5,148 nucleotides of DNA, taken from contig JADGBD010000033.1 in the NCBI GenBank assembly GCA_015231665.1, positions 7,531 through 12,678 on the forward strand, written 5' to 3'. The translations under genes and the position numbers were made by a program. Each line of letters opens with the position of its first letter. The first letter of the stretch is position 1. The notes beneath the pieces were generated by a model that had not been told where the DNA came from, made no database searches, and saw only the letters and a list, made by a program, of their open reading frames with translations. This DNA comes from Gammaproteobacteria bacterium (GTDB taxonomy: Bacteria > Pseudomonadota > Gammaproteobacteria > Chromatiales > Chromatiaceae). Shown piece after piece: positions 1 through 5,148 of this stretch.

Positions 1-114
1 CTGATAGAGACGCTGCATTTGCTGGGTTCGCCGGCCAATGCCGAGCACCTGAGGCAATCTATCGAGCAGTATCGCAATGCTGAGGTTGTAGAGAGACCGA
101 TGCTGGATGAATAG
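1..114 (+). CDS. yefM: YefM-type antitoxin, C-terminal part (5' end outside window)
   Basis: The first 37 codons, read from base 1 to the TAG at 112-114, are the end of an antitoxin of the Phd/YefM family. The stretch ETLHLLGSPANAEHLRQSIE matches the family pattern ETxYLLxxPANAxxLxxSI. It is followed by a short charged tail that, in characterised YefM proteins, is disordered and wraps the toxin. In this family the missing N-terminal half binds the operator DNA and represses the operon together with the toxin, so the promoter and operator should lie to the left of this window. The frame overlaps the toxin start by 8 bp (ATGAATAG), the usual coupled arrangement that keeps antitoxin in excess. 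E. coli YefM is a little over 80 residues, so about 45% of the protein is seen here. The family call is confident; only the start is unknown. Confidence 0.9.
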   Translation: MIETLHLLGSPANAEHLRQSIEQYRNAEVVERPMLDE

Positions 115-385
115 GCAGCTGGCCTGGACGCAGGCGGCATGGGGCGATTATCTGCACTGGCAAAGCCAGGACAAGAAAACGCTGAAGCGAATCAACAAGC
201 TGCTTGGCGAGATATTACGCGAACCCTTTACTGGCATCGGCAAGCCTGAGCCTCTGAAAGAAAACCTGTCTGGCTTTTGGTCTCGCCGAATAGATGAAGC
301 CAACAGGCTGGTCTATGCGGTTTCTGACACCCATGTAACGGTAATCGCCTGCCGCTACCATTATGGCCCCGGCCTCAGCGCTTGA
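107..385 (+). CDS. yoeB: YoeB-type toxin, ribosome-dependent mRNA interferase
   Basis: This is a complete 92-residue toxin of the RelE/YoeB superfamily. YoeB enters the ribosomal A site, cleaves mRNA during translation and is neutralised by YefM. The hallmark segments are present: WxxxAWGDYLHWQ near the N terminus, GKPEPLKENLSGFWSRRI at residues 45-62, NRLVYAV at 66-72 and ACRYHY at 81-86. The residues equivalent to the E. coli catalytic set (Glu46, Arg65, His83, Tyr84) are Glu48, Arg67, His85 and Tyr86, so the toxin looks active. The start lies inside the end of the antitoxin gene, which implies coupled translation. E. coli YoeB stops right after the His-Tyr pair, whereas this one carries six more residues (GPGLSA). 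The last 11 bp also encode the end of the minus-strand gene that follows. Confidence 0.95.
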   Translation: MNRQLAWTQAAWGDYLHWQSQDKKTLKRINKLLGEILREPFTGIGKPEPLKENLSGFWSRRIDEANRLVYAVSDTHVTVIACRYHYGPGLSA

Positions 386-1328
386 TGTCATACATCTGCG
401 TGCCCTGGGACAGGCTGCTGAGTTCCTTGAGTGAATCCTTCAACTCCATCGAGGCGTGGCCGCGTTTGGTCTGGATGCGGCTGAGCTGGATGGTGATCTC
501 GTCCAGCCGGGTCATGGCCATTTCGTTGCTGGAACGCAGCTGGTCGATGTGGGCCTGGGTCTGGGCCAGGAGTTCCAGACGCTGCATCAGGGTCTGGCGC
601 ACCTCTGGGCTGGGGTTCCTCGCCAGCTGGGCGTCTATGCTCACCGGGTCGATGCCGGCAATACCGGCCCAGGACTCGCCGATCTGGCGCAGGTTGTCGA
701 TGCAACCCATGAAGGCCTCCTCGACGATCTGGCGGTAACGCAGGTAGGTCAGCTCCTCCTGCTCGAATTTCAGCTCCAGCATCTTTTCAAAGGCATCGAA
801 CTTGCGTCTGAGCTGGCCCAGCTGGCGGATGCTGTCCTGATCTCGTGCCGCCTGCAGCTGGCGGCGCACCTCGCTCTCCATCGGCGTCTCCGCCACCTGG
901 GGCTCAGGCTCGGGAATCGGCGGTGGTTGCTCGATTTCCACCCCCTTGGCGCGGGCGATCAGCTCATCGATCTTGTCGCGGATGGACTTGAAGATAAAGA
1001 ACGCCAGCCCCGCGAACAGCCCGGCGCCAATCCAGTCGCCCAGGGTCTGGGGACCGCCGATAATGATCAGGCTAAGCAGGCTGGCACCCACCACCCAGCT
1101 GCCGTTGCCGGTCGTCAGCCAACGCAGCAGGCGCCAGCGCGAATGCTTCTGCAAAAAAGCGCTGATGCTCTTGTGCACCCGCGGCAGCATGGAAAGTCCG
1201 AGCAAAAACACCAGGCCGCCAGATAGCAAGGCGTTTTCGCCAATGCCGCCAATACCGAGCGCCATCCAGATGATGCCCAAGACCCAGCCAAAAAATGTGC
1301 CCATAAGAATCTCATTGCTAACGATCAT
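375..1328 (-). CDS. Uncharacterised membrane protein with helical cytoplasmic domain
   Basis: A 317-residue protein of unknown function. Four hydrophobic segments are visible, at about residues 9-30, 33-49, 77-92 and 98-114. Between the second and third pairs lies a basic stretch (HKSISAFLQKHSRWRLLRW). After the last segment comes a charged region, a Pro/Glu linker (residues about 133-149, PPPIPEPEPQ), and then a helical, coiled-coil-prone domain to the C terminus. The part most likely to be conserved is residues 176-227, with KFDAFEKMLELKF, ELTYLRYRQIVEEAF and DNLRQI. This resembles uncharacterised gammaproteobacterial proteins I recall only loosely, so no function is assigned. The start at 1328 has no clear ribosome binding site; Met9 (codon at 1304) is an alternative with a weak GAG upstream, and it would barely change the first membrane segment. 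The gene faces yoeB and overlaps its end. It is the real frame here; a long open frame on the opposite strand is a shadow. Confidence 0.85.
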   Translation of the reverse strand: MIVSNEILMGTFFGWVLGIIWMALGIGGIGENALLSGGLVFLLGLSMLPRVHKSISAFLQKHSRWRLLRWLTTGNGSWVVGASLLSLIIIGGPQTLGDWIGAGLFAGLAFFIFKSIRDKIDELIARAKGVEIEQPPPIPEPEPQVAETPMESEVRRQLQAARDQDSIRQLGQLRRKFDAFEKMLELKFEQEELTYLRYRQIVEEAFMGCIDNLRQIGESWAGIAGIDPVSIDAQLARNPSPEVRQTLMQRLELLAQTQAHIDQLRSSNEMAMTRLDEITIQLSRIQTKRGHASMELKDSLKELSSLSQGTQMYDIKR

Positions 1329-1503
1329 GGGGCGAGCAGAACCACCCCCCAGAAAATGAAAGTCTGCTCGACTCGGGCTCCAGGTTTCGTCCTACCTCCT
1401 CATAGAGCGCAATTAATAAGGTCGGGGCGCGTAGCGGCCCAGAGCATTACAAGGGGCACATCCGCTGTCTCCCTAGTAACAGTTTACACTTGGGAGAGAT
1501 AGC
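1329..1503. other. Gene-free upstream region of the minus-strand gene and the 1504 frame
   Basis: No convincing gene is present. Both flanking frames (minus strand ending at 1328, plus strand from 1504) read away from this stretch, so it should carry divergent promoters. The AT-rich patch around 1409-1420 (GCAATTAATAAG) and TTTACA at 1483-1488 were examined, but neither is paired with a properly spaced partner box, so no promoter is assigned. No strong inverted repeat or terminator was seen. Confidence 0.4.
1493..1497 (+). promoter_or_regulatory. Ribosome binding site for the GTG start at 1504
   Basis: GGAGA lies six bases before a GTG codon at 1504-1506. This spacing is close to ideal and is the main reason to suspect translation of the short downstream frame. 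It sits too far upstream to serve the cupin gene at 1721. Confidence 0.35.
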
Positions 1504-1681
1504 GTGGAACTCAAACCCTTGTATCCTTGTGTCGCCGCTCTGGGTGTGCGCCAAGCCAATCTCAGCTGGCGAGGGTTACCGGGACGCCACTGTCGACTAC
1601 GCCGCCCTGAGCATAGCGCGTAATCCGCCACGCTGGATGAAGATGCGCAAGCAGCACGGCTTCCTTACCGTCACCGCTTGA
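1504..1681 (+). pseudogene. Possible small frameshifted gene, product unknown
   Basis: A GTG at 1504 with a good ribosome binding site opens a frame reading MELKPLYPCVAALGVRQANL (GTG taken as Met), which then turns Arg-rich and stops at 1621-1623. The next frame over reads on from the same spot as YRDATVDYAALSIARNPPRW to a TGA at 1679-1681. Removing one G from the GGG around 1573-1575 joins the two into one uninterrupted protein of about 58 residues. I do not recognise the product. An alternative reading is an ATG at 1490 in the second frame alone, giving 63 residues, but that ATG lacks a binding site of its own. The whole may also be non-coding. The cupin gene begins 39 bases after the TGA, so the two could be cotranscribed. 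Confidence 0.3.
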
Positions 1682-1720
1682 GCTGAACCGAATGCGATTT
1701 TTTGAAGGCAGAAACCCGAG

Positions 1721-2086
1721 ATGTTCCAGAATCCAGCCGCCGGCATGAACAAGCTGCACAAGGCCAATGTCTTCCAATCGCTCCCCGATGCCAGCCAAGC
1801 GGAGCAGTTTGAGTCGCTATTGAGCAGGCCTGATTGCCGGATCGAGCGCATTCTCTCGCAGGGGCAGTGCTCTGCCGAGGGCTTCTGGTACGACCAGGCA
1901 GAGGATGAGTGGGTGCTGTTGCTCAAGGGACGGGCCCGGCTGGAATTTGCCGAGCCTCTGGCTGATGGTAATCATCTGCTGGAGTTAGCTGAAGGCGATT
2001 ACCTGTTGATTCCCGCCCATTGCCGACATCGAGTGGCCTGGACCGATCCGGATCAGCCGACGATCTGGTTGGCGGTTTTTATCTGA
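1721..2086 (+). CDS. Small cupin-domain protein
   Basis: A 121-residue single-domain protein whose sequence fits a compact cupin beta-barrel. SAEGFWYDQAEDEWVLLLKG (residues 50-69) corresponds to cupin motif 1 and GDYLLIPAHCRHRVAWTDPD (residues 91-110) to motif 2, and the protein ends in IWLAVFI. The His-x-His of classical motif 1 is replaced by WYDQ, while motif 2 keeps His99 and His102. Metal binding, if any, would therefore be non-standard and an enzymatic role cannot be assumed. Relatives I recall share the GFWYDQxxxEWVLLLxG pattern and are annotated only as cupins. The start at 1721 is preceded by GAAGG at 1704-1708, rather far away. Met9 at 1745 (MNKLHKANVF) is an equally sensible start because homologues tend to begin near there. 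The family call is confident and the substrate unknown. Confidence 0.85.
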   Translation: MFQNPAAGMNKLHKANVFQSLPDASQAEQFESLLSRPDCRIERILSQGQCSAEGFWYDQAEDEWVLLLKGRARLEFAEPLADGNHLLELAEGDYLLIPAHCRHRVAWTDPDQPTIWLAVFI

Positions 2087-2159
2087 TGGCTGGCAACCTC
2101 CATGCTGCTCAGGCCGCATAGCGGGATCAGCGAAGAGGGCTTTATCCTCAGTGTCGCTT

Positions 2160-2181
2160 GGAGGCGGTAGAATCAGCCTCC
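2160..2181. repeat. Inverted repeat (hairpin) upstream of the PqiA-family gene
   Basis: GGAGGC at 2160-2165 and GCCTCC at 2176-2181 form a perfect 6-bp stem around a 10-base loop. There is no T-run after it, so a rho-independent terminator for the cupin gene is unlikely. The loop contains TAGAAT (2168-2173), a fair match to a -10 box, with no clear -35 partner. The repeat could be a protein-binding site over a promoter for the genes starting at 2216, but this rests on position alone. Confidence 0.3.
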
Positions 2182-2215
2182 GCAACCGAGCCTGATTGTT
2201 GAGAAACCCCAGCCC

Positions 2216-3082
2216 ATGCGCACAAAATCCCACATAGTGCCTGTCGTTGTCTATTTGCTCTTGAGCATAGGCCTGCTGGGGCTGGCCTTGCTGGGCTGGC
2301 AGGCGGTGCAAGAGGCTCGCGCCTATGAGCGGGTGACGCAGCAGCTGATTGAACAGTTGGGGGCGGAGGACCGGCTGCACAGCAGCAGCAAGCAATGGCT
2401 GGAAACCCTCACGGGCGGGCTGTATTCGGGCTATTCCGAGCAATTGGAGCAATGGCACAGCCTCAAGACGGCACAGGAGCAGCATCGCCAAGGGGCTGAT
2501 CAACGGCTTTGGGGTTTTCTCCTGCTGTCATTTCTGTTGATCCTGACCCAATGGTGGCTGCGCCGCAGTTGGGCGGAGATGGCCTATGTGCTGCTGCTGA
2601 TCTCGGCCCTGGCCTTGGCGGTGGGGCTGAGTGCGCCGATTCTCTCCATCAGCCTCCGTGCTGATCTGCCGGTGCTGGGCGAGACCGTGCTTCAGTTTGA
2701 ATCCAAGGGCGTGCTCAGCACCTTGCTGGCCTTGCAGGCCTCGGGTAACGCCTGGCTGGCGCTCCTGCTTGGGCTGTTCAGCCTGGTTCTGCCGGCTTGC
2801 AAAACCCTGATTACCGGTTTGACCCTGTTCGCCAGTACCCACGCCTGGTCGCTCAAAGGCCTGAAGCTGGTGCAGCATCTGGGCAAGTGGTCCATGGCCG
2901 ATGTCTTTGTGGTGGCCATTCTGGTCGCCTTTTTCGCCCACCATGAGGGCAAGCTGACCCATACCGAGGTGCAGATCGGCCTGTATTTTTTCGCCCTCTA
3001 TGTGCTGCTCTCTCTCATCGCCACCCAGATTATTGCGGCGCGTTTCAAACAGCCGCCGAGTCTGCCGAGCTCAATGGCGTAG
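2216..3082 (+). CDS. PqiA-domain inner-membrane protein
   Basis: A 288-residue integral membrane protein. Its C-terminal half matches the paraquat-inducible protein A (PqiA) family. Signs are the typical HLGKWSMADVFVVAILVAF block at residues 221-239, preceded by SKGVLSTLLALQASGNAWLA and a hydrophobic run ending in LVLPACKTL. Hydrophobic segments lie at about residues 9-28, 98-112, 121-146, 180-204, 226-240 and 252-274. The 69 residues between the first two are polar and helical and would form a small soluble domain, absent from E. coli PqiA, which instead has two PqiA units. PqiA proteins work at the inner membrane alongside PqiB, an MCE-domain protein, in envelope integrity and lipid transport; no MCE partner is visible here. 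Only a weak purine-rich site precedes the ATG. The product is the first of a run of envelope-type genes. The symbol pqiA is withheld because the architecture differs. Confidence 0.85.
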   Translation: MRTKSHIVPVVVYLLLSIGLLGLALLGWQAVQEARAYERVTQQLIEQLGAEDRLHSSSKQWLETLTGGLYSGYSEQLEQWHSLKTAQEQHRQGADQRLWGFLLLSFLLILTQWWLRRSWAEMAYVLLLISALALAVGLSAPILSISLRADLPVLGETVLQFESKGVLSTLLALQASGNAWLALLLGLFSLVLPACKTLITGLTLFASTHAWSLKGLKLVQHLGKWSMADVFVVAILVAFFAHHEGKLTHTEVQIGLYFFALYVLLSLIATQIIAARFKQPPSLPSSMA

Positions 3083-3093
3083 CCATCAACGCT

Positions 3094-3097
3094 GGAG
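3094..3097 (+). promoter_or_regulatory. Ribosome binding site for the ATG at 3105
   Basis: GGAG stands seven bases before the ATG at 3105-3107, just after the stop of the PqiA-family gene. This good site supports genuine translation initiation in a stretch that otherwise lacks an intact frame, and it fixes the start of the broken gene described next. Confidence 0.5.
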
Positions 3098-3104
3098 CCA
3101 AGAC

Positions 3105-3366
3105 ATGCACTGGGACCAAGGCCCGTCAGCATCTCGATCAGTTGGAGCAGGGGCTCGACGAGCTGCTGAGCCGTCGCAAGTCTTCGCTTCCTGGGCCCTT
3201 GGATCCCGATGCATTCCCCCGGCGCCAACCCCAGCCAGACGAGCGGTTTCCTTTCGAGTCGGTCTTGCTGCAATGAGCGATCGGGGATTGGTATTTCTCC
3301 ACCCAGAAGCCACCGCGATTGGCTATTATGGGGGTCAACTTCTTCGAGCTGATCGACCATGAATAG
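3105..3366 (+). pseudogene. Small gene broken by a +1 frameshift and an in-frame TGA, product unknown
   Basis: From the ATG at 3105 the reading starts MHWDQG and then becomes Arg/Ala/Ser-rich and unlike a protein. The next frame over, from about 3118, is clearly protein-like: KARQHLDQLEQGLDELLSRR, a Pro-rich middle, FPFESVLLQ, a TGA at 3274-3276, then AIGDWYFSTQKPPRLAIMGV and NFFELIDHE, ending at the TAG at 3364-3366. Dropping one C from the CC at 3116-3117 gives a smooth start, MHWDKARQHLDQLEQGL. With a sense codon in place of the TGA, the product would be about 86 residues, soluble, with an N-terminal amphipathic helix. The restored frame overlaps the next gene by 8 bp (ATGAATAG), as expected inside an operon. 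Alternatives are two base-calling errors, or a coupled chain: the unshifted frame also ends in a TGA (3360-3362) overlapping the next ATG. I recognise no family. Confidence 0.5.
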
Positions 3367-4627
3367 GTTTCCGGTTATCCACATGCTTCGCGCTGTGCTG
3401 CTCGTGATTTGCCTAGCGGGCGCAGCCAGGGCTCAGGAATGGACTGAACACCGCTTGGGCGAGGTGGCTTTCGCGGTGCCCGCGGATTGGTCACTGCTGG
3501 ACGGCGCGCGCAATCGGGAGATGAGCTTCCAGAGCCCGGATGGCGGCTACCAGTTCCGCCTATCCTGGTGGCTGGCGGATGAGCCCCTGCTGGGATACGA
3601 GGATATAGTCGCCCATCGCAACATCCAGGTGGCAGGCCGCACGGCGCTGCTCATTCACTCCCGCTTTCCCCAGCGACAGAGCCTGCAGCTGGCATTCGAA
3701 CAGCCCCGCGCCGATGGTCGGCAACTGCTGCTGTTGCTGGAGTCCGAGCGCGAGGATTTCTCTCGTGGCTCATTTGTGTTCGATGCGCTGGTCAATCGGC
3801 TGCGCTTCGAGTCGCAGCCCCAAGTGCCGGCGGTGCTGGATCGGCCGGCCCCTGAGCGCCTCGCAGCCACACCCCTGAGTGAAAGCGCTGTCCCTGCAGG
3901 GCTCCCTGAGGGTCAGCCCGAGAGGCTTCCCGACTGGATCAGGGAGCGCTTCGGCGCTGATTGTCAGTTGCTGTCGGCCAGCCAAAACCATCCCCTCAAG
4001 CCTTTGCTGATGCAGCGGGCTGGTGCCAGCTTGGATTGGCTGGCGCTGTGTCGGCAAGCCCAGCTGCCGGTCGTCGGGGTGCGGTTTGATTACGACCCTC
4101 GGGGGCAGACAGAGGATTACTTCCTGCCGCTTTATCTTGATCTGCTGCAAGCCAATGGCAAGCACCCTCTCGTGCTGGTGGAGACCAGGGACAGGCTGTT
4201 GATCCAGATTGCCAGCTCCGGTCAGGATGAGCTAAGCCTGGATTTCCAGGAACTGCCGACGGCGCGTTCTCTTGCTGAGCAAACCCCTATTCCATCACCG
4301 GCCCCAGCCCCAGACCAGGCACAAGGTATATCGGCGCAACAGTTGCAGCGGCTGGAACGGGACGCTGCATCGGCAAATCCCAGGGCCATGACCGCCCTGG
4401 CGATGATCCTGAACAGCGGTGCCGCAGGTCCCAGGGACCCGCAGCGAAGCATTGATCTGCTGGAGCGTGCCGCTGCTGCCGGGGATGCCGATGCCATGGC
4501 GCTGCTGGCGGACGAATACGCCTCGGGCATCCTGATACCACTGGACCGGCAGAAGGCCCAAACCCTGCGAGAGCAGGCCGCCCAGGCCGGATCACAGCTG
4601 GCGCGTTGGGCGCTGGGGAGGGAATGA
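3359..4627 (+). CDS. Exported protein with C-terminal Sel1-like repeats
   Basis: A 422-residue protein with a clear signal peptide: basic start, hydrophobic core LRAVLLVICLAGAA, likely cleavage after Ala25 (ARA|QE). The mature part should be periplasmic. Residues about 27-150 form a beta-rich domain with FAVPADWSLL and FQSPDGGYQFRLSW, reminiscent of PsbP/DUF1795-like domains, though this is only a resemblance. A Pro-rich spacer follows, then a second domain (about 190-300) holding Cys202 and Cys231, which could form a disulfide. After another Pro-rich linker (about 309-320) come two Sel1-like repeats (about 339-374 and 375-411: ANPRAMTALAMILNSG, RSIDLLERAAAAGDADAMAL, then a degenerate unit). 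Sel1 repeats usually mediate protein-protein contacts. The ATG at 3359 has no strong ribosome binding site and probably relies on coupling with the upstream frame; Met9 at 3383 is an alternative that keeps the signal peptide. The downstream gene overlaps or abuts its stop. Confidence 0.8.
   Translation: MNRFPVIHMLRAVLLVICLAGAARAQEWTEHRLGEVAFAVPADWSLLDGARNREMSFQSPDGGYQFRLSWWLADEPLLGYEDIVAHRNIQVAGRTALLIHSRFPQRQSLQLAFEQPRADGRQLLLLLESEREDFSRGSFVFDALVNRLRFESQPQVPAVLDRPAPERLAATPLSESAVPAGLPEGQPERLPDWIRERFGADCQLLSASQNHPLKPLLMQRAGASLDWLALCRQAQLPVVGVRFDYDPRGQTEDYFLPLYLDLLQANGKHPLVLVETRDRLLIQIASSGQDELSLDFQELPTARSLAEQTPIPSPAPAPDQAQGISAQQLQRLERDAASANPRAMTALAMILNSGAAGPRDPQRSIDLLERAAAAGDADAMALLADEYASGILIPLDRQKAQTLREQAAQAGSQLARWALGRE
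4617..4621 (+). promoter_or_regulatory. Ribosome binding site choosing the start at 4630
   Basis: GGAGG lies within the end of the Sel1-repeat gene. It is eight bases from the ATG at 4630 but only two from the ATG at 4624. The better spacing favours 4630 as the main start of the last gene. Confidence 0.5.
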
Positions 4628-4629
4628 AC

Positions 4630-5148
4630 ATGAGCGATTCCGTTAAGCCCCTTCTGCTGTTGGCCATAGTTGTATCCCTGCTCTTGCCTGGCGAAATCCT
4701 GGCCAATCGGCTGAAACAGCCGGGCCTGCTGGATGCCACGGTGGAGACCTCGGTAACGGAAGTGGAAAAATTCCTGATCAAGACCGGCCTGGAAAAGGGC
4801 ATAGAACTTACCCAACTGGAGCAGATCATCGAGTTGGTCAGATCCAACATGATCAAGGTGGGGCACAATCCCCGGGTGCTGAACGCCATGGTCAGCCGGG
4901 TGACCAGCCCGACCTTTCTTGGCACCACGCTGGACGGGGTTTTCATGCTCAGGTCTATCGCCGACATGGCCAAAATGACCGATCCGGAAGAGGCCGCCGC
5001 CAGCGCCGCGGGTACGGCGGTAGGTTATCTTGGTAACGTTGCGGGCAATGTCGCCGTGGCGACTGCGCTACCGGGCAGCTCAGGCGTCCTGGCTCTGGGC
5101 GGCGGGTTCCTGCCCGGTCTGGTGGTCAGTCTGTCGGCCAAGGCGGTG
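4630..5148 (+). CDS. Exported or membrane protein of unknown function (3' end outside window)
   Basis: An open frame runs from here to the window edge without a stop (173 codons seen). It begins with a signal peptide or membrane anchor (VKPLLLLAIVVSLLLPGEIL, probable cleavage after Ala25). A helical, charged region follows (about 35-90: TEVEKFLIKTGLEKGIELTQ). The visible part ends in a Gly/Ala-rich hydrophobic stretch (about 125-173: GTAVGYLGNVAGNVAVATAL, then VLALGGGFLPGLVVSL), which could be one or two membrane-inserting helices or a glycine-zipper element. I recognise no family. An upstream in-frame ATG at 4624 overlaps the previous stop as ATGA, so the two genes are translationally coupled whichever start is used. 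The codon use matches its neighbours. Confidence 0.75.
   Translation, partial: MSDSVKPLLLLAIVVSLLLPGEILANRLKQPGLLDATVETSVTEVEKFLIKTGLEKGIELTQLEQIIELVRSNMIKVGHNPRVLNAMVSRVTSPTFLGTTLDGVFMLRSIADMAKMTDPEEAAASAAGTAVGYLGNVAGNVAVATALPGSSGVLALGGGFLPGLVVSLSAKAV

Noticed and set aside
456..1226. A 256-codon open frame on the plus strand
   Set aside because: It lies fully antisense to the 317-residue membrane protein, whose hydrophobic segments and linker make better sense. The plus-strand translation has no domain or start signal.
1409..1490. Sigma-70 promoter candidates (TTAATAAG, TTTACA, TACACT)
   Set aside because: None has a partner box at 16-18 bases, on either strand.
2160..2181. Rho-independent terminator after the cupin gene
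   Set aside because: The inverted repeat has no T-run on either side.
2528..2962. A minus-strand frame rich in Gln and Gly
   Set aside because: It is antisense to the PqiA-domain gene, and its Gln richness is just the complement of Leu CTG codons.
3274..3324. TGA at 3274 as a selenocysteine codon
   Set aside because: The only hairpin close downstream is a 5-bp stem (AGCCA/TGGCT at about 3308-3324), not a bacterial SECIS shape, and a separate frameshift in the same gene argues for decay or error.
3273..3362. A separate 29-residue peptide starting at the ATGA at 3273
   Set aside because: It overlaps stops on both sides like a coupled gene, but has no binding site, and its translation is less protein-like than the shifted frame over the same bases.
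4222..4973. Two overlapping minus-strand open frames of more than 200 codons
   Set aside because: They lie antisense to the Sel1-repeat gene and the following signal-anchored gene, both of which show signal peptides and coupled starts. The minus-strand products are low-complexity shadows of GC-rich coding DNA.

Overview
The window looks like a piece of a GC-rich (roughly 60% by eye) proteobacterial chromosome, most likely gammaproteobacterial. The grounds are the codon use, the YefM/YoeB pair and a PqiA-type inner-membrane protein. The species cannot be named from this sequence. I see no rRNA, tRNA, CRISPR array, insertion sequence or phage gene.

Layout. (1) Positions 1-385 hold the end of a YefM-type antitoxin gene and a complete YoeB-type toxin gene, overlapping by 8 bp. 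(2) Positions 375-1328 on the minus strand encode a membrane protein of unknown function: four predicted membrane segments, a Pro/Glu linker and a helical cytoplasmic tail. It meets yoeB tail to tail with an 11-bp overlap and no terminator between them. (3) Positions 1329-1720 are a gap without an intact gene. The gap contains what may be a small frameshifted reading frame (1504-1681) with a good ribosome binding site. (4) Positions 1721-2086 encode a small single-domain cupin. (5) From 2216 to the right edge runs a compact plus-strand cluster: a PqiA-domain inner-membrane protein, a short gene that appears broken by a +1 frameshift and an in-frame TGA (3105-3366), an exported protein with C-terminal Sel1-like repeats (3359-4627), and the start of another exported or membrane protein (4630 to the edge).

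How the genes may work together. yefM-yoeB is a self-contained type II toxin-antitoxin module. The right-hand cluster is tightly packed, with overlapping ends, and all three of its intact products are membrane or exported proteins. It is therefore best read as one transcription unit with an envelope role, but its exact function is not visible here. The most unusual points are the two places where a plausible small protein is restored by removing one base from a short homopolymer. These could be gene decay or base-calling errors. I do not see firm evidence for a wholly new system.
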